Notes under the pieces: generated by a model
The model's database searches: none
Seen by the model: only the letters and a program-made list of their open reading frames with translations
Told to the model about the DNA's origin: nothing
Shown: piece after piece, positions 25,576 through 34,666 of the stretch
How the letters are laid out: every line of letters starts with the position of its first letter
Numbering within the stretch: the first letter of the stretch is position 1
Assembly: GCF_031450785.1 (NCBI RefSeq)
Contig: NZ_JARTWB010000003.1
Span: forward strand, 620,001 to 684,000
Direction of reading: 5' to 3'
Origin: Caballeronia sp. LZ062
Lineage (GTDB): Bacteria; Pseudomonadota; Gammaproteobacteria; Burkholderiales; Burkholderiaceae
DNA: 64,000 nucleotides
Program-made: the position numbers and the translations under genes

Positions 25576-28500
25576 TCAATGGCGTTGGATGACCGCGACG
25601 CGTTGTCCCGCGCGCACCGGCGATCCCGGCGCGACGTGGACCGCGCCGACCGTACCGGCGCACGGCGCGCAAACCGAGATCTCCATCTTCATCGACTCGA
25701 TGACGAACAGAACGTCGCCCGCCGACACTGTGCTGCCGGACGAGACTTTCACTTGCCATAGGCTGCCGGCAATCTCGCTGTCCACCGCGACTTCGCCGTC
25801 CTCGAGCGCGGCGAATGCCGCTTCTTCGACGACCGGCGCGTCGAGCGCGTCATCGGATGCGCCCGCTTCCCGCCAGCGTTCCCGCTCCGCCTGGAATGCC
25901 GCTTGTTGCCGCGAACGGAAGGCGTCGATGCTGGTCGATTCTTCGGCGAGAAACGCCTGATAATCCGAGAGCGACAGCTCCGCTTCCTCGATGCGCAGTG
26001 GATAACGGCCGAGCGGAAAATCCGCGCGGATGCGAAGCAGCTCGTCGGCCGGGACTTCGTAGAAGCGAATCTGGTCGAAAAAGCGCAGCAGGAAGTGCTG
26101 CCCCGCGAAATCCGCGACGTCGCGATAGCGGTTCCACATCTGCAACGTGCGGCCGACGAACTGATAGCCGCCCGGGCCCTCCATGCCGTACACGCACAGA
26201 TACGCGCCGCCGATGCCCACCGAGTTTTCCGCCGTCCACGTGCGCGCCGGGTTGTACTTCGTCGTCACGAGCCGGTGACGCGGGTCGAGCGGCGTCGCGA
26301 CGGGCGCGCCGAGATACACGTCGCCCAGTCCCATCACGAGATAACTGGCGTCGAAGACGATGCGCTTCACCGCATCGATTGAGTCCAGATCGTTGATACG
26401 GCGGATGAACTCCAGGTTGCTCGGGCACCAGGGCGCATCCTTGCGCACGGTGGTCATGTACTTTTCGATGGCGAGCTGGCACGCCGGGTCGTCCCACGAT
26501 AGCGGCAGATGAACCACGCGCGACGGCACGCGCAGATCCCGTTGCAACAGAACCTGCTCCCACGCCTGCCCGACGATATCCAGCAGCCGATCGAGCGGCA
26601 GATCGTCGGGCCGATAGTGGACTTGCAGCGAACGAATGCCCGGCGTGAGGTCGATCACGCCGGCAAGCGCCTTCGCTTCGAGCGCCTGCATCAGCGCATG
26701 TCCGCGAAACCGCGCGACGAGGTCGAGTTCGGCCGGCCCGATTTCGAGCAGCAGATGCGTGTCGCCGGAGACGCGCGCAACGAGCCGTTCGCGGTCGCGG
26801 CCCACGTCGAGCACGATGGGCGAGGTCAGCGCTGCGTCGCGCTCAGTAATCGCGCTCGGTCCGATGCATAGCGTTTCGATCTCCCGGCGACGCTCGTGCG
26901 CGGCGTCGCGCGCTTCGTCGATACCGACCGGCACGAAGCGCACCTTGTCGCCCGCCTTCAACTGGCCGATTTGCCACAAGTCCGCCTCGATGATCGTGAC
27001 CGGACACACGAAACCGCCGAGGCTCGGGCCGTCGGGGCCGAGAATCACGGGCATGTCGCCGGTGAAGTCGATCGCGCCGACTGCGTAAGGATTGTCGTGA
27101 ATGTTCGACGGATGCAGTCCCGCTTCGCCGCCGTCCTCGCGCGCCCATTGCGGCTTCGGGCCGATGAGACGCACGCCGGTGCGGCTGGAGTTGAAGTGAA
27201 TCTCCCACTCGGTATCGAAAAATCGCTCGATATACGACGCCGTGAAGTATTCGGGCGCGCCGTGTGGTCCGTAGATCACGCGGATCGTGCGCACGCTTTC
27301 CAGCATCGGAACGTTGCCGAGCGTCGCGCCCGCCTGCGTGTCCGTGAGCGGATACAAATGCAGCACGTCGCCCGCGCGCAGCGCGCGTCCACCGTGTCCG
27401 CCGAACTGCCCGAGCGTGAAGGTGCTGCGGCTGCCGAGATACGACGCGACATCGAAGCCGCCGCGCACGCACAGATAGGCACGCGCACCCGCGCCGCGTA
27501 TCGTGCCGAGCGCAAGCGCAGCGCCCGCCGGAACGTGGATGCTCGTGTTGAGCGGCTGTTCGACGTCGTTCAGATGCACGGGAATCTGCGCGCCCGTGAT
27601 GGCGACGACCGCGTCCGTGTTGAAGCGCAGCGTCGGGCCGCTCATCGTGATTTCGAGCGCGGCGGCGTCCGCGGCATTGCCAAGCAGCCGGTTGCCGAGC
27701 CGCATCGCGAGGTCGTCCATCGGTCCGGACGGCGGGATGCCGACTGCCCAATAGCCGAGCCGCCCCGGATGATCCTGCACGGTCGTCTGCGTGCCGCCGC
27801 TCAGGACTTCCACGGAGGTTGCGCGATAGGCGAGCGCCTCCAGGCATCGCGTCCACGGTTCGCCCGACGCGAATGGCGTGTCCTGCACGATCTGGCGCAG
27901 ATAGTCGCGGTTCGTCTCGACGCCGTAGAGGCGCGTCTTGCTGAGTGCATCGTCGAGCGCGTGGCGCGCTTCGTCGCGCGTCGGCGACCACGCGATGATC
28001 TTCGCGAGCATCGGATCGAAGTAGGGCGGCACTTCGCACCCGGCTTCGATCCATGTATCGATGCGCAGCGCGCGGCCGTCGGCGGACGGGAACGCCACGT
28101 CGGTGAGAAGCCCCGGACTCGGCTTGAAATCGCGCCCCGGGTCTTCGGCGTAGAGCCGGGCCTGTATCGCGTGGCCGCTCGGCGTCAGGCTCGCGGCGAG
28201 TTGCCTCAAAGGCGCGAGCGTTCCGGCCGCGAGTTCGATCATCCAGCGCACGAGGTCGACGCCCCAAACCTGCTCAGTGACGCCATGTTCCACTTGAAGG
28301 CGCGTGTTGACTTCAAGGAAATAGAACTGACGCGCGGCGCTGTCGTAGACGAATTCGACCGTGCCCGCGGAGCGGTAATCGACGGCTTTCGCGAGCTTCA
28401 CGGCGGCATCGCACAGTGCGTCGGATATGCCTTCGGGCAGACACGGCGCGGGCGTTTCTTCGAGCACTTTCTGGTTGCGCCGCTGCACCGAGCAGTCGCG

Positions 28501-29175
28501 CACGCCGAGCGCGATGGCGTCGCCGTGGCCGTCACCGAACACCTGCACTTCCAGATGCCGCGCCCGCTCGATGTACTTCTCGAGAAACACGCCCGCATCG
28601 CTGAAGTTGTTTTCGCCGAGACGCTTGACCGCATCGAAATGGGTGGCGAGTTCGTCGGCGTTCCAGCACACGCGCATACCGATGCCGCCGCCGCCCGCCG
28701 TGCTCTTCAGCATGACCGGATAACCGATGGCCTGCGCCGCTTCCAGCGCCGCTGCGACGTTTTCCAGCAAGCCCGTGCCTTCGAGCATCGGCACGCCCTG
28801 ACTCGCGGCGATCTCGCGCGCCGTATGCTTGAGACCGAACGCGCGCAATTGCGCGGGCGTGGGTCCGATGAACGCGATGCCCGCCGCTTCGCAGGCTTCG
28901 CCGAACGCCGCGTTTTCCGACAGAAAGCCGTAGCCCGGATGAATCGCCTGCACGCCCTCGCGACGCGCAATGGCGAGAATCTTCGCCGTGTCGAGATACG
29001 TCGTGGCGGCGGGGCCATCGCCGAGCGCGTGTGCTATCGGCGCTTCGCTGACGTGACGGCTTGCGCGGTCGGCTTCGGCGTAGACGGCGACGCCGGTGAC
29101 ATTCAGTTCGCGCAACGTTCGAAGAATGCGGCACGCAATCGCGCCACGATTGGCAATGAGGATCTTCTCGAACAT
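25576..29175 (-). CDS. uca: Biotin-dependent urea/guanidine carboxylase
   Basis: 1199-residue biotin-dependent carboxylase. Order: biotin carboxylase (residues 1 to about 450; IANRGAIACRILRTL, ATP-grasp Gly loop AGGGGIGMR), carboxyltransferase halves of the KipA and KipI types (VLSGGTQTTVQDHPGRLGYWAVGIPPSGPMDD; later HLPLSWDDPACQLAIEKYM), and a C-terminal biotinyl domain with the biotin lysine in VIESMKMEIS. By sequence it is of the urea carboxylase family. The operon carries a guanidine-I riboswitch and two DUF1989 genes, so by established work on such operons the physiological substrate is expected to be guanidine, giving carboxyguanidine; this is inference from context. Start chosen at MFEKILIANRG. 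Confidence 0.94.
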   Translation of the reverse strand: MFEKILIANRGAIACRILRTLRELNVTGVAVYAEADRASRHVSEAPIAHALGDGPAATTYLDTAKILAIARREGVQAIHPGYGFLSENAAFGEACEAAGIAFIGPTPAQLRAFGLKHTAREIAASQGVPMLEGTGLLENVAAALEAAQAIGYPVMLKSTAGGGGIGMRVCWNADELATHFDAVKRLGENNFSDAGVFLEKYIERARHLEVQVFGDGHGDAIALGVRDCSVQRRNQKVLEETPAPCLPEGISDALCDAAVKLAKAVDYRSAGTVEFVYDSAARQFYFLEVNTRLQVEHGVTEQVWGVDLVRWMIELAAGTLAPLRQLAASLTPSGHAIQARLYAEDPGRDFKPSPGLLTDVAFPSADGRALRIDTWIEAGCEVPPYFDPMLAKIIAWSPTRDEARHALDDALSKTRLYGVETNRDYLRQIVQDTPFASGEPWTRCLEALAYRATSVEVLSGGTQTTVQDHPGRLGYWAVGIPPSGPMDDLAMRLGNRLLGNAADAAALEITMSGPTLRFNTDAVVAITGAQIPVHLNDVEQPLNTSIHVPAGAALALGTIRGAGARAYLCVRGGFDVASYLGSRSTFTLGQFGGHGGRALRAGDVLHLYPLTDTQAGATLGNVPMLESVRTIRVIYGPHGAPEYFTASYIERFFDTEWEIHFNSSRTGVRLIGPKPQWAREDGGEAGLHPSNIHDNPYAVGAIDFTGDMPVILGPDGPSLGGFVCPVTIIEADLWQIGQLKAGDKVRFVPVGIDEARDAAHERRREIETLCIGPSAITERDAALTSPIVLDVGRDRERLVARVSGDTHLLLEIGPAELDLVARFRGHALMQALEAKALAGVIDLTPGIRSLQVHYRPDDLPLDRLLDIVGQAWEQVLLQRDLRVPSRVVHLPLSWDDPACQLAIEKYMTTVRKDAPWCPSNLEFIRRINDLDSIDAVKRIVFDASYLVMGLGDVYLGAPVATPLDPRHRLVTTKYNPARTWTAENSVGIGGAYLCVYGMEGPGGYQFVGRTLQMWNRYRDVADFAGQHFLLRFFDQIRFYEVPADELLRIRADFPLGRYPLRIEEAELSLSDYQAFLAEESTSIDAFRSRQQAAFQAERERWREAGASDDALDAPVVEEAAFAALEDGEVAVDSEIAGSLWQVKVSSGSTVSAGDVLFVIESMKMEISVCAPCAGTVGAVHVAPGSPVRAGQRVAVIQRH

Positions 29176-29347
29176 GGAAGCAGTCTTGATTCGGAGGCGG
29201 GCCGTCCCGCCGTGAGAATGGCGAGCCGTGGTCGTCCACGGCCGACACGCGTTCAGCGATGCGCGTGCGTTAGTTCTTCGCGCGTGAGCGGGAAGCATCG
29301 CCCCGAGCGAACGAGCATGATGTGATAGATAAAGCTACGGATGCGCT

Positions 29348-29989
29348 TCAGTTCCATATCAGCAGCTCCGCGGGCGTCGGGTTATAGGCGTTGCACGGGT
29401 TGTTCAGCTGCGGGCAGTTGGAAATCAGCACGATCACGTCCATTTCCGCGCGCAGTTCCACGTACTTGCCCGGCGCGGAGATGCCGTCTTCGAACGTGAG
29501 GCCGCCTTCTTCCGTCACGGGCACGTTCATGAAGAAGTTGACGTTCGCGCCGATGTCGCGCTTCGAGAGCCGCCCGTCGTGCGCGCATGCCCGCAGGAAA
29601 TTGTCGCGGCAGCTATGCATGTAGCGCTTTTCGAGCGCGTAGCGCACCGTATTGCTTTCCTGCGCGCAGGCGCCGCCGAGCGTGTCGTGACGCCCGCACG
29701 TATCCGCGACGATGGTCAGCATCGGATTGCCGAGATTCGAGTAGAGAACCGAGCCGGACGTGAGATAGAGGCTCTGTTGCCGGCGCAGCGTGCGTTGCGG
29801 ATCGAACCGTTCGCGCGGATCGGCGAGACTGTAGAAGAGCGTATCGACGGCCTGATTGCCTTCCAGATCGACGATGCGCAGCGTCTGCCCGGCCTTCACC
29901 TCGTGCAGCCAGGGTTCGCCTGCGGCGAGCGTTTCGCGATACACCGCGCTTTCGGGCTGTTTGTCGCTGACGGTAAGCGTGCTGGTCAT
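29348..29989 (-). CDS. DUF1989 urea-carboxylase-associated protein 2, probable carboxyguanidine deiminase subunit
   Basis: 213-residue DUF1989 protein. Carries the family motif [16 protein letters not shown] with Cys and His that probably bind a metal, plus [11 protein letters not shown] and [32 protein letters not shown]. Homologues (UAAP2) pair with UAAP1; in Pseudomonas the pair is the carboxyguanidine deiminase (CgdAB) that turns carboxyguanidine into allophanate. The paralogous partner gene lies 13 nt upstream. The ATG at 29989 was selected over an upstream one because the extension overlaps the neighbour. A 172-nt gap follows before the carboxylase gene and shows nothing recognisable. 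Confidence 0.9.
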   Translation of the reverse strand: MTSTLTVSDKQPESAVYRETLAAGEPWLHEVKAGQTLRIVDLEGNQAVDTLFYSLADPRERFDPQRTLRRQQSLYLTSGSVLYSNLGNPMLTIVADTCGRHDTLGGACAQESNTVRYALEKRYMHSCRDNFLRACAHDGRLSKRDIGANVNFFMNVPVTEEGGLTFEDGISAPGKYVELRAEMDVIVLISNCPQLNNPCNAYNPTPAELLIWN

Positions 29990-30002
29990 AGTGGATCCGT
30001 GC

Positions 30003-30707
30003 TCACAGAAAGAAGCGTTCAGTGTTGATGAAACCGCGTACGTTCTCTTCACATGCGGTGCGGCAGATTTCCGCGACGTCCGGTTGCGCCGTGCTCAGTT
30101 CGAGCTTGACGGGTCTCGGCGAATACTCGGGGTTCGGGTCGAGCGGATGTTGAATCGCCGTCAGTACGACGAGCGTGTTCATCGGCGCGTAAAACTCCAC
30201 GTAGTCGCCGGGCTTCGAATTGCCGGGAACGAAGCGCAGCGCGCCGTCGTCAGTGACATCCACGCGGCTGAAGAGATTGAGCGTCATCATCAGATCGGAA
30301 ATGCCGAGGCCCCACTTGCCCATCTCGACGAGCAAGTTGTCCGTGCCGTTGCGATAGAACGCGTTACGCAGCTCCTGATAGCGGCCCACGCCGTAGCGTT
30401 CGGCCACTTCCTGTGCATTCGATACCCCGCCGATGCTGTCGTGCCAGCCGCACGTATCCGCGACAATGGCGGCGAGCACGCGGCCCATGTCGGAATACAG
30501 GCAGTGGCCCGCCGTGAGCTTCGCGGTGTGCTGGCACTTGAGCGAATCGGGCAGATTGAGCCGTTCGCTTTTCTCCGTGGCGTTCACCATCATTACGCTG
30601 ACGTTCGCGCCGCCGCGCAGGTCCGTCACGCGCAGCGACTGTCCGCGTTTCACGATGAGCGACGTATGTCCGCCGCCGGGGACGGTTTCTTCGAGCAGCA
30701 ATGTCAT
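30003..30707 (-). CDS. DUF1989 urea-carboxylase-associated protein 1, probable carboxyguanidine deiminase subunit
   Basis: 234-residue DUF1989 protein and paralogue of the next gene. Shared motif [20 protein letters not shown], plus [28 protein letters not shown] and [24 protein letters not shown]. Its ATG overlaps the stop of the ABC ATPase gene as ATGA, so the two are translationally coupled. The role as carboxyguanidine deiminase subunit is known for the family in guanidine-degrading bacteria and inferred here from the riboswitch-led operon. Confidence 0.9.
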   Translation of the reverse strand: MTLLLEETVPGGGHTSLIVKRGQSLRVTDLRGGANVSVMMVNATEKSERLNLPDSLKCQHTAKLTAGHCLYSDMGRVLAAIVADTCGWHDSIGGVSNAQEVAERYGVGRYQELRNAFYRNGTDNLLVEMGKWGLGISDLMMTLNLFSRVDVTDDGALRFVPGNSKPGDYVEFYAPMNTLVVLTAIQHPLDPNPEYSPRPVKLELSTAQPDVAEICRTACEENVRGFINTERFFL

Positions 30708-31510
30708 GGACGAATCCCCTCTATTGAAACAAGTTCGGTGTCCGAAGCACCGCTTACCGCGGCCTGCGCGATATGCACGGCCGAAGCAGACTCGCGGGTG
30801 CGGTCGAGCGGAATGTTGTAGGTGATGCGCGCGCCATACGCGCCCGGCGCTTGCGGGTCCACGCGCACCTTGTCGAATACGAGCACGCGGCTGCCGAGCG
30901 TGAAGCCTTCTTTCAGGTCATGCGTGACCATGAAGATGGTCAGCTTCGACTCGCGCCACAGCTCGGACAGAAGCGCGTGCATGTCCTTGCGAATGCCCGG
31001 ATCAAGTGCGCCGAAGGGCTCGTCGAGCAAGAGCACACGCGGTTTCATCATCAGCGCCTGCGCGATGGCGAGCCGTTGCTGCATGCCGCCCGACAACTGC
31101 TGCGGATACTTGTCGAGCGCTGCGCCCAGACCCACGCGCTCCAGCATGGCAGCCGCCTCGTCACGCGCGGCGCGCCGCTGTGCGCCGAAAAGCCGGCCTG
31201 TGAACTTAGCGCGCGGGAGTTCGAGACCGAGCATCACGTTATGCAGCGCGTCCAGGTGATCGAACACGGAATAGCGTTGAAACACCACGCCGCGATGCGC
31301 GTCCGGTTCCTCTGGTAGCGGCGCGCCGTCCAGCAGAATCTCGCCGCGCGTTACGCGTTCCTGCCCGAGAAGAAGCCGCAGAAACGTCGATTTGCCGCAG
31401 CCGGACGCACCGACCATCGAGCAGAATTCGCCTTCCTTGATGGTGAGATTCAGGCGTTCCAGCACGACCTGATCGCCGTATTCCTTCCATACGTTGCGGA
31501 CTTCGATCAT
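30704..31510 (-). CDS. ABC transporter ATP-binding protein (NitT/TauT type, guanidine operon)
   Basis: 268-residue ABC ATPase energising the importer of the guanidine operon. Walker A GASGCGKST near residue 36, Q-loop VVFQRYSVF, signature LSGGMQQRLAIAQ and Walker B VLLLDEPFGALDP are complete. A C-terminal tail of about 50 residues without known motif follows. Starts inside the upstream permease gene stop (ATGA at 31507-31510) and ends in another ATGA with the DUF1989 gene. Confidence 0.94.
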   Translation of the reverse strand: MIEVRNVWKEYGDQVVLERLNLTIKEGEFCSMVGASGCGKSTFLRLLLGQERVTRGEILLDGAPLPEEPDAHRGVVFQRYSVFDHLDALHNVMLGLELPRAKFTGRLFGAQRRAARDEAAAMLERVGLGAALDKYPQQLSGGMQQRLAIAQALMMKPRVLLLDEPFGALDPGIRKDMHALLSELWRESKLTIFMVTHDLKEGFTLGSRVLVFDKVRVDPQAPGAYGARITYNIPLDRTRESASAVHIAQAAVSGASDTELVSIEGIRP

Positions 31511-32322
31511 CGCGCGCTCCCGCCGTACCACGGAAAGCACCACTGCGTGATGCGCCGAAGCAACTCGTCGGTGAGCCATGCGAGCAGCGTGATCCACGCG
31601 ACGTAAGGCAGGATCAGATCCATCGACAGATAGCGGCGCACGAGAAAGATGCGGTAGCCGAGGCCATCGGTGGAGGCGATTGCTTCGGCTGCGATCAGAA
31701 AGAGCCACGCGGCGCCGAGCGAAAGACGCAGCGCCACCAGCAAGCGCGGCAGCAGTTGCGGCAGTACGAGCCGCAGGATGAGCGTCCAGCTGCTCGCGCC
31801 GAGGGTCTGCGCCTTGACCCATAACTCGGCCGGAATCTCGCCCGTGCGCGCGTGCAGGTCTCGAATGATCATCGGCGTGATGCCGACCACGATAAGCACG
31901 ACCTTCGACAACTCGTCGAGCCCGAACACGATGAACAAGATGGGCAGCACGGCGAGCGGCGGCACCATCGAGATGACCGTGACGAAGGGACTCAGCGTCG
32001 CGCTCACGAGTGGAAACGAACCCGTCGCGATGGCGATCACGAGTGCGATCGCCGCGCTCACGACGAGCCCGATGCACAGGCGCCGCAAGCTCGACAGCGT
32101 GTCGGCCCACAAAAGGTACTCGCCCGTGCGCTTGTCCTCGGTGAAGGCGACCGACTTCACGGCATCGCTCATCTGCGTCGCGCTCGGAAGCAGCTTGTCG
32201 TCGGGATTGACCGCGAGCCGCATCGACGATCCGGTGAAATAGACCGCGAACAGCACGACGAACGGCAACAGCAGCAGCATCAGGCCGCCGGTCCGGCTCG
32301 GATGTCGATTGATGAGTCGCAT
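31507..32322 (-). CDS. ABC transporter permease (guanidine operon)
   Basis: 271-residue inner-membrane permease of the NitT/TauT (SsuC-like) family, with about six hydrophobic segments (first at 13-30, LMLLLLPFVVLFAVYFTG). The EAA loop is recognisable around AQTLGASSWTLILRLVLPQLLPRLLVALRLSLGAAWLFLI. Works with the downstream ATPase and upstream binding protein, most probably importing guanidine or a related compound. Confidence 0.93.
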   Translation of the reverse strand: MRLINRHPSRTGGLMLLLLPFVVLFAVYFTGSSMRLAVNPDDKLLPSATQMSDAVKSVAFTEDKRTGEYLLWADTLSSLRRLCIGLVVSAAIALVIAIATGSFPLVSATLSPFVTVISMVPPLAVLPILFIVFGLDELSKVVLIVVGITPMIIRDLHARTGEIPAELWVKAQTLGASSWTLILRLVLPQLLPRLLVALRLSLGAAWLFLIAAEAIASTDGLGYRIFLVRRYLSMDLILPYVAWITLLAWLTDELLRRITQWCFPWYGGSAR

Positions 32323-32355
32323 GGGAACTGCCTCGTATGAAGCCTGGAAAATGGC

Positions 32356-33426
32356 TCAGAGCTTGCCTGCGGCCGCCATCTCGACATAGGTCGGATCGAA
32401 GCGCAGCTTGACGTTGCCCTTGTTGCCGACCACGACGCCCTTGTCGAACGCCATGCCGACGGCGTCCGCGCTCTTTGCGTCCTGACCGAGCAGGCCGTGA
32501 TCGAACGAGAACTTCGCGACGCGCGTCATGATCTTCGGCATGTCGGGGCTCGTGACGAAATCGAGCGCGGCTTTCGGCGTGTAGAAGAGGGCGGTGGTGG
32601 ACAACTGGCCCTTGAAGTTGGCGAGATCGGTGCCGGAGGACTTCGCCATCGCGGTGAGCGCGTTCGTGGTGTCAGCGGAGTTGCCGTGCATCAACGCGAC
32701 CATCTCGAACCATGCGCCGGTCAACGCCTTGCCGAGCGCAGGATTCTCCTGCAGCGTCTTCGTGTTCACGACCATCATGTCCATGATTTCGCCGGGAATC
32801 TTGCTGGAATCGAAGACTTCGGTGACGTTCGGCTGTGCCTTGAGATCGGCGAGCATCGGGTTCCACGTCACCGCGTTGTGAACGGCAGGCGTCGCGAATG
32901 CGCCGGAAATATCGGCATCGGATGTATTGACGACCTTGAGATCGCGCTCGCTCATGTGGGCGCTGTCGAGCGCGCGTGCGAGCAAATAGTGCGACACGGA
33001 GAACTGCACGAGGTTGACCTGCTGGCCCTTTAGATCGGCGATCTGCTTGCCCTTGCCCTTCATGAGCACGCCGTCGTTGCCGTTGGAGTAGTCGCTCACG
33101 ATGAGCGCCGTCGAATCGACGCCGCCCGCGGCCGGAATGGTGAGCGCATCCATGTTGGTCATGGCGCAGCCGTCGAACTTGCCGGCCGTGTATTGATTGA
33201 TGGACTCGACGTAGTCGTTCAGTTGCACGACATCGACGTTGATGCCGTACTTCTTCGCCCATTTCGATACGATGCCCTGGGTCTTTGCCTGACCCCACGG
33301 CATCCAGCCCGCATAGATGGTCCAGCACACCTTGAAGTCGTTGCGAGGCGCGGCGAACGCGGCGCTCGAGGCGAAGGTGACGAGGGAAACGGCGGCGATG
33401 CCAAGACAGCGGACGAGCTTGCGCAT
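32356..33426 (-). CDS. ABC transporter periplasmic substrate-binding protein (guanidine operon)
   Basis: 356-residue exported binding protein. Signal peptide LGIAAVSLVTFASSAAFA ends near residue 25. Mature protein belongs to the NMT1/TauA-like group (FKVCWTIYAGWMPWGQAKTQGIVSKWAKKYG, DGCAMTNMDALTIPAAGGVD). First gene behind the guanidine-I riboswitch, so expression should be ligand dependent and the likely ligand is guanidine; family homologues are often annotated as urea-carboxylase-associated or aliphatic sulfonate binding proteins. GAGG lies 8 nt upstream of the ATG. Confidence 0.93.
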   Translation of the reverse strand: MRKLVRCLGIAAVSLVTFASSAAFAAPRNDFKVCWTIYAGWMPWGQAKTQGIVSKWAKKYGINVDVVQLNDYVESINQYTAGKFDGCAMTNMDALTIPAAGGVDSTALIVSDYSNGNDGVLMKGKGKQIADLKGQQVNLVQFSVSHYLLARALDSAHMSERDLKVVNTSDADISGAFATPAVHNAVTWNPMLADLKAQPNVTEVFDSSKIPGEIMDMMVVNTKTLQENPALGKALTGAWFEMVALMHGNSADTTNALTAMAKSSGTDLANFKGQLSTTALFYTPKAALDFVTSPDMPKIMTRVAKFSFDHGLLGQDAKSADAVGMAFDKGVVVGNKGNVKLRFDPTYVEMAAAGKL

Positions 33427-33461
33427 GAGGTTGACCTCGGAGGAGACGGTTAGCGACGGCA

Positions 33462-33491
33462 GGGAGCAGCGCGAACATCGCGTTCTCTCCC
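33462..33491 (-). promoter_or_regulatory. Candidate expression-platform hairpin of the riboswitch
   Basis: The last conserved aptamer bases GGGAG can pair with a downstream CTCCC, with an inner CGCG-ATGTT-CGCG stem, so the hairpin would compete with the folded aptamer. There is no T-run, so it is either a translational/Rho-dependent switch or fortuitous. The sequence between the hairpin and the start codon contains GAGGTCAACCTC, itself a dyad covering the ribosome site. Confidence 0.45.
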
Positions 33492-33577
33492 GGGCTTTTG
33501 TCCCGCCGTGTAACCTCGTTCGAGGTCGACAGCTCTCGGACCAGCGTCTGCGAGCAGACCGGAACCCTAGCCGTCCA
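33482..33577 (-). promoter_or_regulatory. Guanidine-I (ykkC) riboswitch
   Basis: On the minus strand the leader shows the conserved blocks of the class in order: CTAGGGTTCCGG near the 5' end, then TGGTCCGAGAGCTGTCGACC, then ACACGGC and GGGACAAAAGCCCGGGAGA at the 3' end. These are the signature strings of the guanidine-I aptamer. It lies 56 nt upstream of the start of the ABC binding-protein gene and heads a seven-gene operon with the carboxylase and allophanate hydrolase, a gene set characteristic of this riboswitch. Confidence 0.95.
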
Positions 33578-33579
33578 TT

Positions 33580-34666
33580 TCAAATTTTTTGTGAACCGGA
33601 TGGTGCGCCGGCTCCTTGCGCAACGTTTAAAGCGGGAAGCGTGCCAAGCGCGAAGAATCAAGGCTGCCGCGCTTTGGGCGGGCATCGGCTGCGCGCTTCG
33701 GGTGAGGCGGCGCACATGAAAGCGTCACGATGCACCGTTATCGGGCGCGTTTGGTGTGCGGCGCATCTCTGAGGGGAGCGGCTCGTTGCGACGCTTCGGC
33801 GATCGTCTTGGCATCGTCGATGGACAACGTCGCTTGCATGAGGCGAGCTATGCCGCAACAGCGACAACCCGTGGAGTTATCACACGAACTGATACGAGCA
33901 TCGCAAGCGAACACCTGCTTGCTTTCCGTGTCGCGACCGATACGCGTGCAGCTTCGAGCCCGCCTGTTCGAATGACGAGCTTTCCGCGTTGCTCGCCCGC
34001 CGACGCGCCCGCTTGCGCCTCTGCCGCATTAGCCGCGAAACGGGGACGAGCGCGCGAAAACGCCTCGCCGATTCCCAAAGTTGACGTGATCATCGAACAG
34101 TGCGCCGGAACTGACATACATGGACATTCGTGTTCGCTAACGGTGCTGTCGCGTATGGCAATCGCCTCTTGAGCATCAGGCATAACGCAACGCGTCCCCG
34201 TCTGTCCGCGCGCCCTGAGTTTGCGGAGCCACAACAAGAAGGCCGTTTCTCGTGTCACGTCACGCTTCATCGCCGTGAATTCCGCTGCTGTTGTTCAGCG
34301 TCGCAGAACGCAGCGAGTTGAAACATTTTGGTTCACCGGAACCGAGGAATAGCGGCAGGAAGTAAAGTGCGCGGCGTCATGCCGGCTGTCTTGCCTGAGT
34401 CAGAGCCGGATGAAAAGAAATGACTGTCGCCCAAACGCTATGGATACCAGACGAGTCGTCTTTTTCTTGCACGCGGTCATAGCCGCCGAACTCATCGTAG
34501 TTTCCGAACTCAGTCACAGTGCCATGGCTGCATGATGAGTCGAGAGCGAGCGGTATCCGGTGGATGGATTGCAAGTCCGTGAGTTTTGCGAATACGGTGG
34601 GAATGCGTTGGGTCTGGATACGCGGAACGGGCTGTTCAGATGCCAACGGAAAGGGGAAGGGTAGGT
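33580..34666. other. 1.1-kb gene-poor region
   Basis: No frame in this stretch has convincing codon use, ribosome site or recognisable protein; open frames on both strands are short and low in coherent motifs. It should contain the guanidine operon promoter at its left end (AT-rich tract AAATTTTTTGTG at 33579-33593) and the lipoprotein gene promoter at its right. It may be an eroded locus. Confidence 0.4.

Noticed and set aside
26896..29325. Long open frame (809 residues) on the plus strand opposite the carboxylase gene
   Set aside because: Antisense to a complete, motif-rich biotin carboxylase gene in the other direction; no ribosome site and no family.
33848..34270. Possible gene on the minus strand of 140 codons in the gene-poor stretch
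   Set aside because: Composition and absence of motif or ribosome site make it indistinguishable from chance.
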